Source of the DNA: Xanthomonas theicola
GTDB taxonomy: Bacteria > Pseudomonadota > Gammaproteobacteria > Xanthomonadales > Xanthomonadaceae
Assembly: GCF_014236795.1 (NCBI RefSeq)
Contig: NZ_CP049017.1
Location: forward strand, 3,450,001 to 3,514,000
Length of the DNA: 64,000 bases
Direction: 5' to 3'
The translations under genes and the position numbers were made by a program. Shown piece after piece: positions 21,392 to 30,814 of this stretch (position 1 is its first letter; the number at the start of each line of letters is the position of its first letter). The notes below the pieces were generated by a model. The model was given only the letters and a program-made list of their open reading frames with translations. It was not told the origin of the DNA and did no database searches.

Positions 21392-22812
21392 CATCCCATG
21401 CAACTTCCCTGGTTCTGGTTCTCGGCTGCCTGTTGGCGCTGGCGACACGCGACGCATCCGCCGCCACCGGCGATGCACGCATGGTCGCCGAGCCGACCGT
21501 CCCCCGCATCTGTGCGCAGACCGTCGGCGCCACGCTGCAGACGCGCGACCGCACTTTCAGCGCCGCCCAGGAGCAGAGCGCGCCGGATACCGCGCGCATC
21601 CAGGCCGCGCTGAACAGTTGCGGTGCCGCCGGTGGCCGCACCGCGGTGTTGCTGCGCGCCGGTGCAGGCAATGCCTTCCTCAGCGGACCGCTGACCATCG
21701 GCGACAACGTGACCCTGCTGATCGACGCCGGCGTGACCCTGTTCGGCTCGCGCAAGCCGTCCGACTATCAGATCGCCGGCGCCACCACCTGCGGCAAGGC
21801 CGCCGGCTCCAGCGGCGGCTGCCGTGCGCTGATCAACCTCAAGGGCAAGTCGCTGGGGGTGATGGGCGTGCGCAACGGCGCCGGCCGCCAGGGCACCATC
21901 GACGGCCGCGGCGACCTGCCGATGCTCGGCAGCAGCGACAGTTGGTGGCAGTTCGGGGAAAAGGCCAAGGCCGGCAAACTGATCCAGAGCAGCCCCGACC
22001 TGATCAAGGTGCAGAACGCCAGCGACGTGAGCTTCTACCACGTCAACTTGGTCAACGCGCCGTTTTTCCATCTGTTCGTGCACATCGCCGACGGCGTCAC
22101 CATCTGGGGCATACGGGTCAAGTCGCCGGCCAGCAGCCCCAACACCGATGGCCTGGACCTGGACAGCGTCACCAACGCCACCTTGCACGACAACGACGTG
22201 ATGGGCGGCGACGACGGCGTGGCGATCAAGACCATCGCCTCCCAATCGGCCAACATCACCGTGCGCAACTCGCGCTTCTACGGCACCCATGGCATTTCCA
22301 TCGGCAGCGAGGTGATGTACGGCGTCAGCAACATCCTGATCGACGGCAACCGCCTGGTCGGCAGCGACGCCAGCGGCACGCCCAGCACCGACAGCAACGG
22401 CCTGCGGATCAAGACCGGCCTGGCCAAGGGCGGCGCGGTCAGCGACGTCACCTACCGCAACACCTGCCTGTTCGGCGTGGCCAATGCGCTGGTCGTCAAC
22501 CCGCTGTACAGCGGCGGCCACAGCGGCCATGTGCCGGCCTTCACCGAAATTGTGGTCAATGGCCTCATGGTGCAGGATTCGCCGAAGGGCAAGGGCAATA
22601 CGGTGCAGGGCTACAACGCTTCGGCGCCGCTGGACCTGGTGCTGGCCAACGTGTCGGCGGACGTTACCGTGCTCAAGGCGAACAACGCGCGCATCGGCGT
22701 GTACCGGTCCAACCTGCAGTTGACCGCCGACAGCAACGCCACCATTCATGCGACCACGCTCGCCGGCGCGGTGCCGGCGTGCAGCAGCAAGCCGGCGTTC
22801 CCGGCGCTGTAG
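21388..22812 (+). CDS. Secreted polygalacturonase (glycoside hydrolase family 28)
   Basis: A 474-residue enzyme with a Sec signal peptide (residues 1-25, ending DASAAT). All four GH28 active-site motifs are present in the beta-helix: SPNTDGLDLD, GGDDGVAIK, GTHGISIGS and LRIKTG. It hydrolyses alpha-1,4-galacturonan in plant pectin and is expected to be exported. ATG 21388 has GGAG eight bases upstream. The gene lies directly after the VirJ-like gene and both may be virulence-related. Confidence 0.93.
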   Translation: MTSHATSLVLVLGCLLALATRDASAATGDARMVAEPTVPRICAQTVGATLQTRDRTFSAAQEQSAPDTARIQAALNSCGAAGGRTAVLLRAGAGNAFLSGPLTIGDNVTLLIDAGVTLFGSRKPSDYQIAGATTCGKAAGSSGGCRALINLKGKSLGVMGVRNGAGRQGTIDGRGDLPMLGSSDSWWQFGEKAKAGKLIQSSPDLIKVQNASDVSFYHVNLVNAPFFHLFVHIADGVTIWGIRVKSPASSPNTDGLDLDSVTNATLHDNDVMGGDDGVAIKTIASQSANITVRNSRFYGTHGISIGSEVMYGVSNILIDGNRLVGSDASGTPSTDSNGLRIKTGLAKGGAVSDVTYRNTCLFGVANALVVNPLYSGGHSGHVPAFTEIVVNGLMVQDSPKGKGNTVQGYNASAPLDLVLANVSADVTVLKANNARIGVYRSNLQLTADSNATIHATTLAGAVPACSSKPAFPAL

Positions 22813-23143
22813 CGCCGGTCCAGACGCGGTCGGCCGGGCCGCGCATGGCGCGTGCGCGGCAGGGAAGGACGAGTGCGCCGATGCCGACAGGCGCGCGGCC
22901 ATGCGGTGCCGCCGATGCCGACAACCGCGCCCCGGTCGACATGGCGGACAGCGACGCGCCGTTGCAGCGGCGCGGCGGCGCGCAACCCGGGCCGCCGGCG
23001 GCCAACCACCGGCGGCCTTTCCGATAGAGCCGGTGTGTTCAAAGTTGATCCAGTTACATGATGGCCGCCTGCGCCGCTACTGCCGGCGCCGCCACCAACG
23101 CGGCACGCCGGGCAGGCGAATAGACTGCGAGCCGGCCGACTAT
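22813..23143. other. Gene-poor gap after the polygalacturonase gene
   Basis: About 330 bp without a supported gene, terminator or repeat. Confidence 0.5.
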
Positions 23144-23417
23144 TCACAAAGCGGTCGCGCCGATGGGAAGATGCAAAACGGCAGGCGACCAAGTTCGTAA
23201 TAGTTCATCAGCATCTGATCGATGCCGTAAGCGCCGATCATCCCGATCACGATGCCAAACGTCGCCAGAATGAAACCCTTGGCCTGAAAACGGCGCAATA
23301 TCTGACGCCGGGTGGCTTCCCAGTGCCCATCCAATTCCGATCTGTCTACTGCACTGCCAGACCCAGAAGCAGCCGGGCCGAATATGCCAAGAGCTGTCAC
23401 CGCTAGAAGCCGGGCTA
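23144..23417 (-). pseudogene. FtsX/MacB-like ABC transporter permease, C-terminal fragment
   Basis: Stitching two frames gives VTALGIFG, then WVWQCSRQIGIGWALG, ATRRQILRRFQAKGF, ILATFGIVIGMIGAYGIDQM and LMNYYELGRLP plus LPIGATAL. This is the last transmembrane region of a MacB-type permease (R-QIG-R-ALGATR then G--lG---AY--NQ). At least two frameshifts are needed. The rest of the gene is absent, cut by the IS5 remnant that begins at 23418. Confidence 0.72.
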
Positions 23418-24272
23418 GAGCGTGTCACGAATTTCGAACCGCCCAGCGATTGTGGATGGATGAAGCCTGCTCGCGCGCATCCAACCGACGTCTCCGACGA
23501 ACAGCGAGCCTTTGCCGCTCCTTACCCGACGCTGATGGATCCGCAGGCCCGGCAACGCCAGTACGAGTTGCGTTGATGTGCAACGCCTTGCGCTGGATGG
23601 GCCGCGCTGGTGCGCCCTGGTGCTTGATTGCTCACGGGTTCCCACCATGGGAGGCGGCGTACCAGCAGACTCAACGCTGGCTGCAGGCCGGTTGCGGTGA
23701 GGCGATGGTCAACGGTCTGCACTCGGTGCTGCGTGTGGCCCAAGGCAAGCAAGGGCAACCCAGCGCAGTGATCCTGGATGATCGCACGCTGCAATCCACG
23801 TGCGAGAGCGGACCGCGAGCAGGCAACGACGGCTGCAAGCGCAAGGAAGGCAGCAAGGTGCAGATGGCCTTGGACACGCTTGGCCACTGCCCGCTATGCA
23901 GGTCACGCCGGCCAACGAACAAGAGCGTGCGCAAGCGCGGTCGCTGGCACAGGAGGTTCAGCACGCGACCGGCGACACGGTAGAGGTGCCCTTTGTGGAT
24001 CAAGGCGACACCGGACAAGAGCCGGCCCAGGCGGCGCAAGAGGAAGGCATGGAACTGCATGGGGCCAAGCTGCCTGAAGCCAAGAAGGGCTTGGTCCTGT
24101 TGCCGCGCCGCTGGGTGATTGAACGCAAGCTTTGGCTGGGTCGACCGATTCCGACGACCGGCACGCGACGACGAGCGCCTGTCGCATACGCTGGCCGGCC
24201 TGCACTTCGTGGTCTTCACCATCCCTCATGCTCGGCAATGCTGCTTCCATACTCAAAAGTTCAAACACGCTC
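23418..24272 (+). mobile_element. IS5-family element, degenerate
   Basis: Imperfect terminal inverted repeats GAGCGTGTCACGAATTT (left) and GAGCGTGTTTGAACTTT (right, complemented) bound an 855-bp element that contains a broken transposase gene. No convincing target duplication remains. Confidence 0.75.
23456..24245 (+). pseudogene. IS5-family transposase, frameshifted
   Basis: The reading starts MDEA at 23456. It continues in changing frames with CNALRWMGRAGAPWCLI, FPPWEAAYQQTQRWLQAGCG, AVILDDRTLQSTCESGPRAG, VTPANEQERAQARSLAQEVQ, VDQGDTGQEPAQAA, LPEAKKGLVLLPRRWVIER and LAGLHFVVF. The order matches a complete IS5 transposase, but there are several frameshifts. The GYTG-type motif has become GDTG, so it is nonfunctional. 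Confidence 0.82.
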
Positions 24273-24518
24273 CGGGTGCGGGTAGCGGTCACGCCGGATG
24301 AACGTGAACATCGCTTGTTCCGTCCTTCCCGTCCGTCGAGCGAGGCAGTGGCGTCCGTTGCCGCCGCCGCCGCGGGGCTGGCGTCCGCCGCCAGCGGCCT
24401 TATTGCGTTGCACGCGCTGGGAAGAATGCTGCAGGTGCACTTGTGACGAGATACAAAGTCCTTTATTTCTTATGATGTTATTGGTGGAAATTCATCTCGA
24501 CTCTGCTAACCTGCTGGC

Positions 24519-25655
24519 ATGATTCCACGCCCGCTGATTTGCCTGATCACGCTTGGCCTGGTCGCATGTGCGACCCAGCCCAAGGCTCCGCCGCCGCCGC
24601 CGCCGGTCGATGCGCCGTCGCAATCCACGCCGAGCCCGGCGCCGCCGGCCGGGACCGCGCCCGAAGGGGCGCCGGCGCCGCCGGTCGACCTGACCCCGGT
24701 GCCGTTCGAGATCGCGCGCGCCAACTTCGTCCGCGACACCGCCGCCAAGTACGGCCTGGACCCGGCGCAGATCGAGACGACCCTGGCACAGGCGCAGTTC
24801 AAGGATCCGATCGTGGCGGCGATGTCGCGTCCGGCCGAGCGGGTCAAGCTGTGGAACGAGTACCGGCCGATACTCGTCAGCCAGGCACGGATTGACGGCG
24901 GCCGCGCGTTCCTGGCCACGCACCGTGACGAATTGCTGCGGGTGCAGGCGCGGACCGGCGTGCCTGCCGAGATCATCGCCGCGATCATCGGGGTGGAGAC
25001 CAACTACGGCAAGAACACCGGCAGCTACCGCGTGCTCGATGCGCTGTACACGCTGGCGTTCCGCTATCCGCGCAGCGGCGATCCGGCCAAGCTCGAACGC
25101 GAGGTGCGCCGCGAACTGTTCTTCCGCGACGAGCTCGGCCAGCTATTCGCGCTCGGCCGCGAAGAGAACCTGGACATCACCACCCTGATCGGCAGCTACG
25201 CCGGCGCGATGGGCCTGGCCCAGTTCATGCCGTCCAGCTACCGCCAGTTCGCGGTCGACGGCGATGGCGACGGCAAGCGCAACCTGTTCACCGACTACGA
25301 CGACGTGTTCTCCTCGATCGCCAACTACTTCGTCAAGAAGGGCGGCTGGGTGCGCGACGGCCTGGTCGCGGTGCCGGCCACGCTGCGTCCCGGCGCCGAG
25401 GAATTCACGCCGAGCGACTGGACTCCGAGCCATTCGCTGGCCGACCTGGCCGCGCGCGGTTACCAGCCGACCGTGCCGGTGCCGGCCGACGCCACCGCTA
25501 CCCCGATCGCGCTCGACGGCAGCGCCGGCAAGCAGTACTGGCTGGGCTTCCAGAACTACTACGCGATCACCCGCTACAACATCTCCAAGATGTATGCGAT
25601 GGCCGTGTACCAGTTGTCCCAGGCCATCGCCGGCAAGGAGTTACCACCGGCATGA
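24519..25655 (+). CDS. mltB: Membrane-bound lytic murein transglycosylase B
   Basis: A 378-residue outer-membrane lipoprotein. The lipobox is LGLVAC (Cys at about 17), followed by a Pro/Ala-rich linker to about residue 62. The SLT-B catalytic domain contains IAAIIGVETNYGKNTGSYRV, whose Glu is the catalytic acid, then SYAGAMGLAQFMPSSYRQFA and the Ca-binding-like DGDGDGKRNLF loop. The gene cleaves glycan strands to 1,6-anhydromuropeptides. Its end overlaps the rlpA start by 4 nt, so the two are an operon. Confidence 0.93.
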   Translation: MIPRPLICLITLGLVACATQPKAPPPPPPVDAPSQSTPSPAPPAGTAPEGAPAPPVDLTPVPFEIARANFVRDTAAKYGLDPAQIETTLAQAQFKDPIVAAMSRPAERVKLWNEYRPILVSQARIDGGRAFLATHRDELLRVQARTGVPAEIIAAIIGVETNYGKNTGSYRVLDALYTLAFRYPRSGDPAKLEREVRRELFFRDELGQLFALGREENLDITTLIGSYAGAMGLAQFMPSSYRQFAVDGDGDGKRNLFTDYDDVFSSIANYFVKKGGWVRDGLVAVPATLRPGAEEFTPSDWTPSHSLADLAARGYQPTVPVPADATATPIALDGSAGKQYWLGFQNYYAITRYNISKMYAMAVYQLSQAIAGKELPPA

Positions 25656-27022
25656 ACCAGAACGCGCTGCTCCGGATCGTTCCCGTCGTCGCCCTGCTGG
25701 CGCTGGCCGCCTGCAGCAGCGCCCCGAAGAAGACCGCCGCCGGCGCCGCAGCGCCCGGGGTCAGGGTGGAAGGCCGCGGTCCGGTGCACGTCGCCACCGG
25801 CTGCCCGTCCACCTCGCCGTATGCGCCGGCCAAGGAAGACCCATCCAAGCGCGGCAACTACACCGCCGGCGGCCTGTATGCGCCGGGCGTCAGCGACAGC
25901 ACCCCCGACTATGTGCCTAATGTCGCCTGCATCCCCGAGCCGCTGGTCACCGACGAGCCGCGTTCGGCGATCGGCAACCGCTCGCCGTACCAAGTGCTGG
26001 GCCGCGCCTATACGATCATCGACGACCCGCACGGCTACGTCGAACGCGGCACCGCCTCGTACTACGGCAGCAAGTTCCACGGCCGGCTGACCTCCAACCG
26101 CGAGGTCTACGACATGTACGCGTTCACTGCCGCGCACAAGACCTTGCCGCTGCCCAGCTTCGCCCTGGTCACCAACCTGGACAACGGCGAGTCGGTGGTG
26201 GTGCGGGTCAACGATCGCGGCCCGTTCCACGATGGCCGGGTCATCGACCTGAGCTACGCGGCGGCGGTCAAGCTCGGCATCACCGGCAAGGGCACCGGTC
26301 GGGTCGAAGTGCGCGGGCTGACCCCGGCCGACAACGGCAACCTGCTCGCCTCGCGCCGTGCCGACAAGCAGGTCGCGGCCGGCGCCGCGCTGGCCAGCGC
26401 GGCGGGGACGGGCGGCGCGGTGCGGCGCGCCACGGACATGGATAAGCTGGTCAAGGCATTGCCGGCCAGGCCGGCGACGGTCGCGGCGGCCGGCGTGCCG
26501 GTGCGCCGCGACGCCGCGCCGACTGCCGCCAGTGCGAAAGCGGCCGCTGCCGCCATGCCGGAAGGCGAGCGCTGGCGCTACCGTGTGCAGGCCGATGCCG
26601 ACACCGCGGCCAATGCCGACCATTTCGACAACTGGATGAAATCGCGCGGGGTGCGCGTGGCCACCGGTAAGCCGGCCAAGGTCGATGCGGCCGTGGCCGT
26701 CGCGCCGGCGGTCGTCGCGGCCCCGGCGCCGGCTGCTGCTGCACTGCCGGCAACCCGCGCGGTCGCCGACAGTGCGCCGTCGCACGGCCCGCTCGGCATC
26801 CTGCTGCAGGTGGCCAGTTTCGCCAGCCGCGAGAACGCCAACCGCGCGCTGTCGCAGCTGGCCTCGGCCGGCATCGTTGGCGCCAGCGTCAGCGACATCG
26901 TGTCCGGCGGGCGTACGCTGTGGCGGCTGCGGGTCGCGGCCGAGAACCACGGCCGTGCCACCGAGCTGGCCAGCCGTATCGCCGGTCTCGGCTTGGGGCA
27001 CCCGCAGATCGTCAAGAACTGA
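25652..27022 (+). CDS. rlpA: Septal ring lytic transglycosylase RlpA-family lipoprotein
   Basis: A 456-residue lipoprotein with lipobox ALAAC (Cys about 22). The double-psi beta-barrel domain at about 125-230 carries the family signature ERGTASYYGSKFHGRLTSN, FALVTNLDNGESVVVRVNDR and GPFHDGRVIDLSYAAA. A long low-complexity Ala-rich linker leads to a C-terminal SPOR domain (ILLQVASFASRENANRAL) that binds denuded glycans. It acts on glycan strands lacking stem peptides at division sites. Confidence 0.92.
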   Translation: MNQNALLRIVPVVALLALAACSSAPKKTAAGAAAPGVRVEGRGPVHVATGCPSTSPYAPAKEDPSKRGNYTAGGLYAPGVSDSTPDYVPNVACIPEPLVTDEPRSAIGNRSPYQVLGRAYTIIDDPHGYVERGTASYYGSKFHGRLTSNREVYDMYAFTAAHKTLPLPSFALVTNLDNGESVVVRVNDRGPFHDGRVIDLSYAAAVKLGITGKGTGRVEVRGLTPADNGNLLASRRADKQVAAGAALASAAGTGGAVRRATDMDKLVKALPARPATVAAAGVPVRRDAAPTAASAKAAAAAMPEGERWRYRVQADADTAANADHFDNWMKSRGVRVATGKPAKVDAAVAVAPAVVAAPAPAAAALPATRAVADSAPSHGPLGILLQVASFASRENANRALSQLASAGIVGASVSDIVSGGRTLWRLRVAAENHGRATELASRIAGLGLGHPQIVKN

Positions 27023-27232
27023 GCAGCCGGGAACGCACGGTCCCGGATGCGGTGGCGCCTTGCCGCGGGCATCCCGGCGCTGTCCCTGCCGCGGCGCCCG
27101 CGCCGCTACGCGGCCACGATGGCTTAACCCAGGCTCCTCCTGCGCTGCCGCGGGCCGCTGTGCGGGCGCCGGGCGGCCCTACAATGCTTGCCGTTCACCA
27201 CCGGCCCTCGGGCCTGCCAGGAGCCGTCTTAG

Positions 27233-28438
27233 ATGAAATTCCGCTTCGCCGCCGCCGTCGTGGCAACCTTCGCCATCGGCCTGGTTTCCGCGCAGACCCC
27301 CGGCCCGGTACCGGCATCGCCTGCCGCCGCCGTTCCCGCCGCCGTGGCGATTCCGCCGGCGCCCAAGCCGGCGGTGTCCAAGTCCTGGCTTTTGATGGAC
27401 TACGCCACCGGCCAGGTGCTGGCCGGCGAGAACGAGCACGCGCAGGTGGCTCCGGCCAGCATCACCAAGGTGATGACTTCGTACGTGGTCGCCGCCGAGC
27501 TGAAGCTGGGCAAGATCAAGCGCGACGATCAGGTCATGCTCAGCGAGCGCGCCTGGCGCGAGGGCGGAGCGGGTACCGACGGCAGCTACAGCGGCTTCCC
27601 GGTCAACCAGACCGCGCGCCTGGAGGACATGGAAAAAGGCATGGCGATCCAGTCCGGCAACGACGCGGCGATCGCGCTGGCCGAGCACACCGCCGGCAGC
27701 GAAGAAGCCTTCGCGGCGCTGATGAACAACTACGCGGCCAAGCTCGGCATGACCGGCTCGCACTTCGTCAACGCCCACGGCCTGTCCGCCGACGGCCACT
27801 ACACCACCGCCTACGACTTGGCGCTGCTGGGGCGGGCGATGGTGCGCGACTATCCCGACACCTACGCCTACAACAAGATCAAGGAATTCAAGGTCGGCGA
27901 CATCACCCAGCAGAACCGCAACCTGCTGCTGTGGCGCGACCCCAGCGTCGACGGCATCAAGACCGGGCACACCTCCGAGGCCGGCTACTGCCTGCTCAGC
28001 TCGGCGCAGCGGGGCGACCAGCGCCTGATCGCGGTGGTGATGGGCGACAGTTCCGAAAGGCAGCGCGCCGAGGACAGTCTGGCCCTGCTGAATTGGGGCT
28101 TCCGTTTCTACGAGACCCATCGCCTGTACGAGCCGGGCAAGCAGGTCGCGCAACGGCGCGTGTGGAAGGGCACCGAGAAGGACGTGCTGCTGGGCGTGGC
28201 GCAGCCGCTGCTGGTCGGCGTGCCGCGCGGCCGCTACAACGAGCTGAAGCCGTCGATCGACGTGCCCAAGACCCTGGAAGCGCCGATCAGGCAGGGCCAG
28301 CCGATCGGCATGGTGAAGGTATCGCTGGACGGCAAGGTGGTCGCGCAGGCGCCGCTGGTGGCGCTGAAGGCGGTAGAGGAAGCCGGCTTCTTCAAGCGCC
28401 TGTGGGACAGCTTCTGGATGTGGTGGGAAGCCGAGTGA
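27233..28438 (+). CDS. dacC: D-alanyl-D-alanine carboxypeptidase (PBP5/6 family)
   Basis: A 401-residue low-molecular-mass PBP with a Sec signal (FRFAAAVVATFAIGLVSAQ). Motifs are SITK at about residue 76 (nucleophile Ser), SGND at about 141 and KTGH at about 243. A C-terminal beta domain ends in an amphipathic anchor, FFKRLWDSFWMWWEAE, the typical membrane tether. It removes the terminal D-Ala of pentapeptides. The start lies 210 bp after rlpA, so it may have its own promoter. Confidence 0.94.
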   Translation: MKFRFAAAVVATFAIGLVSAQTPGPVPASPAAAVPAAVAIPPAPKPAVSKSWLLMDYATGQVLAGENEHAQVAPASITKVMTSYVVAAELKLGKIKRDDQVMLSERAWREGGAGTDGSYSGFPVNQTARLEDMEKGMAIQSGNDAAIALAEHTAGSEEAFAALMNNYAAKLGMTGSHFVNAHGLSADGHYTTAYDLALLGRAMVRDYPDTYAYNKIKEFKVGDITQQNRNLLLWRDPSVDGIKTGHTSEAGYCLLSSAQRGDQRLIAVVMGDSSERQRAEDSLALLNWGFRFYETHRLYEPGKQVAQRRVWKGTEKDVLLGVAQPLLVGVPRGRYNELKPSIDVPKTLEAPIRQGQPIGMVKVSLDGKVVAQAPLVALKAVEEAGFFKRLWDSFWMWWEAE

Positions 28439-28486
28439 TCCAAACGGCCGGTGAAGAGCCGGCCTTGAGACTCGCTTTGATCCGGC

Positions 28487-28520
28487 AATGGCAGCGCCCC
28501 GTCAGGGGCGTTGCCATTTT
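28487..28520 (+). terminator. Intrinsic terminator after dacC
   Basis: A 14-bp stem AATGGCAGCGCCCC / GGGGCGTTGCCATT with loop GTCA and a short TTTT tail, 49 bp past the dacC stop. The U-tract is brief, so efficiency is uncertain. Confidence 0.75.
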
Positions 28521-28758
28521 CGGTTGCAAGCGGCCCGTGGCAGCCGCTGCCTGTGCAGGCGCTTGAGGTTGAGACAGGTATCGGCAGGACCGTTTCTGTT
28601 GCGGCGCTTGCGCCACCGGGGCGCTGCTGGGCACAGTGCAGGCGGCTGGTGGTAAAAGGGCGCACAGGAGAGTGTGGCGCAGCCGGCGGACAAGGGCTAG
28701 GCTGGATCGTGTGCGGCATGGCCGTACCTGCGCCCCGCTCGCTGCATGAGGATGGACC

Positions 28759-29465
28759 GTGCCTAAGCTGTTGCGCGCGTGGTTGCTGTCGTTCTTGCTG
28801 CTGGCCTGCACCGGCTGCGGATTGTCGCTGCCGCCGCCTTTGCGGCAGTCCGACTACAACCTGCCTTCGTTCGGAGTGGAACGGAGCGGGGCGCTCGCGG
28901 CGCAGGGCCGGCAGGCGCTGGGCGCGGCGCAGGCCGCGGCCGAGTGCGGCGAGGGCGGATCGAAGGCGATGCGGCGGCGCTGGGGGCGGCCGCCTTGCGG
29001 CCGGCCGGTGCGGTCTTGCCGCCGGGGCTGGGCGCGCCGGCCCAGGCCGAGGCCGAGCGGCTGGCGCAGGTCGGCGCGAATGCGCGGTAGCGCGGGCGGG
29101 CCGATGCGGCGCACGCGGTGCATGCGGCGGCCGAGCAGGCGCAGGCCCTTCACCTGGGCGCGCGCATGGCGGGTGGCGCGCTGGAGGCGGTGGCCGACCA
29201 GGTGGGCCGGCTGCAGCACGACGCCGTCGCCGCGGCGGGCGGCGCGGCCGACACCACCCTGGACGTGGCCGGGCGCCATGCCCAGGCGGCGTCGGCGCAG
29301 TTGCCTGGGATGTACGCCGCGCAGGGCGCCGCCACCGCAGCGGTGGTCGGCGTGGCGACCCTGCTCAGTCCGGCGACGTTGCACGGGATGGGCAATCTGG
29401 CCAGGACGGGCGTCTTCGCAAGCCAGGCAGGGGCCAGCGCGAGGGAAGCCACCGGCGCCACCTGA
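28759..29465 (+). pseudogene. Broken lipoprotein / effector-associated ORF upstream of the XVIPCD gene
   Basis: GTG 28759 opens a frame with a lipoprotein-type signal (LLRAWLLSFLLLACTGCG). After about 70 residues (near 28965) sensible composition moves to another frame: GDAAALGAAALRPAGAVLPP, a TAG at 29088-29090, then HAAAEQAQALHLGARMAGG, AADTTLDVAGRHAQAASAQL and AATAAVVGVATLLSP, ending at TGA 29463-29465. That stop overlaps the ATG of the downstream gene. Whether this was one lipoprotein, or an immunity lipoprotein followed by an effector N-terminus, cannot be decided. No named family recognised. Confidence 0.5.
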
Positions 29466-30387
29466 TGACCGAGACGGTGGTGCCGAGCCTGGAGGCGCGG
29501 ATCCAGGACCTCGCGCGCACGGCGCGCCAGCAGATGGCGCCCGGGCGGGCCGGCCCGGCGGCGGCAGGCTTGCCGGGCGTCCCGGCGGGTGGAGCGGATG
29601 CGCAGGCCGAACCCGTGCCGGCGCTGTCGCCCGGCGCTGCACCGGAACCGGCCGCGCCGCGCGCCGCTCCTGGGCCGCTGCCGGCGGACCTGCGCGACCC
29701 GGCCCATCCCGGCCACGCTGCGTTCAAGCGCAGCTTGCGCGAAGTGCATTACATGGAAGCCGGGCAGGACATCGCGTCCGGCCCGCACAGCCAGAAGGTG
29801 GCGGCCGGGCTGCTGGTGGCGGCCGAGCGCGAAGGCCAGCGCCTCACCAACGTGAGCATGGGCGCCGATGGCCAGGTGCAAGGGTTGCAGGGCTTCAGCG
29901 CCTTCGATACGCCGAAAACGGTGCGCATCGATCCACGCCAGGCGCAATCGGTGGAGATGCAGGACTACGCCAGGCAGTGGACGCACCTGCTCGGCCAGGC
30001 GCCGCCGGCCGAGCGCACGGCGGCGCAGGCGCAGGGCATCGCCGCGCTGTCGGCGGCCGATCGGGCGATGTTCGCGCGCATCCGCCAGGACGTGCCGGCG
30101 CACATCGGCGACGATCACATCGCGCAAGCGATGTTGAACGCCAAGCGGGAGGGCGTCGCCGAGGCGGGCAAGATCGACCGCGTGCAGATGGCGGGCGAGA
30201 AGGTGTGGGTGTCCGGCACGACGCCCGGCTTGCGCGCCGCCACGGACGTGTCGCAGCAGGCGGCGCCGATGCACGATACGGTGCAGCAGGCGCAGGCGCT
30301 GGATCAGCAGCGCGAGCGGCAGGTGGCATGGAGGCGCAGCAGCGGCAGGACCGCCAGAGTGGCCGCGGCAGCCCGGTCATGGGGTGA
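29465..30387 (+). pseudogene. XVIPCD-type X-T4SS effector, frameshifted at the 3' end
   Basis: Starting at ATG 29465, the protein has a Pro/Ala-rich head and then DPAHPGHAAFKRSLREVHYM, KVAAGLLVAAEREGQRLTNV, SMGADGQVQGLQGFSAFDTP and KTVRIDPRQAQSVEMQDYAR. This is the layout of the conserved C-terminal region of Xanthomonas type IV effectors. A Gln-rich end follows. Without correction the frame runs on to 30664. Inserting one base near 30328 yields the Q-rich ending MEAQQRQDRQSGRGSPVMG with a stop at 30385-30387. No toxic enzymatic domain is visible, so it may already be a remnant. Confidence 0.55.
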
Positions 30388-30681
30388 AGCAGGTCTTGCG
30401 GCTGCTGGTGGCAGCATGAGGGCCGTGGGCAATGGCTGCTTCGCCTGCATCGCGTGCCGCCGCCGCCGTGCGCCGCGTTCGTGCGCGACAGCCGCGGCAG
30501 ACCGGGGCCGTGGCCGGGGGAGCGTGCGGCGCCACGGGATTGGCGCCGCGCGCGCCTCACCATGTGTAGTCGACGTTGGCGTAGGCGAATGCGCCGTTGA
30601 AGCCGAACGGCAAAGTCAAGCGCGAGCCCTGGCGACGGGGCGAGGCGACGGTTGCGTTCCGTGACGCTCGAGCCTCTTGCT

Positions 30682-30812
30682 GTTGGGGATGGGGAATCGA
30701 GAATGGGGGGAGCGGCGGCTCCTGCATTTGTCGTGCCGCTCGACTCTCACAGCCGAACTTGCCGGTGGGAAGAGGGAGCCTCTGCGTTCCCACTCCCAAT
30801 CCCCACTCCCGG
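30682..30812. repeat. GGGAAT/GGGGAATCG-type inverted repeat near lpxR
   Basis: Left arm 30682-30711 (GTTGGGGATGGGGAATCGAG and onward) and right arm 30785-30812 (CGTTCCCACTCCCAATCCCC and onward) are imperfect inverse copies around about 75 bp. It abuts the 3' end of lpxR. The remaining gap 30388-30681 shows no gene. Confidence 0.65.
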
Positions 30813-30814
30813 CG

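Noticed and set aside
20061..23027. A single 988-residue protein
   Set aside because: Only the first 400 or so residues look like a real (VirJ) protein; the rest runs out of frame through the GH28 gene and is low-complexity.
28511..30664. A single long plus-strand protein at the XVIPCD locus
   Set aside because: The recognisable parts lie in three different frames, and the composition before 29465 in this frame is Arg/Gly-rich shadow sequence.
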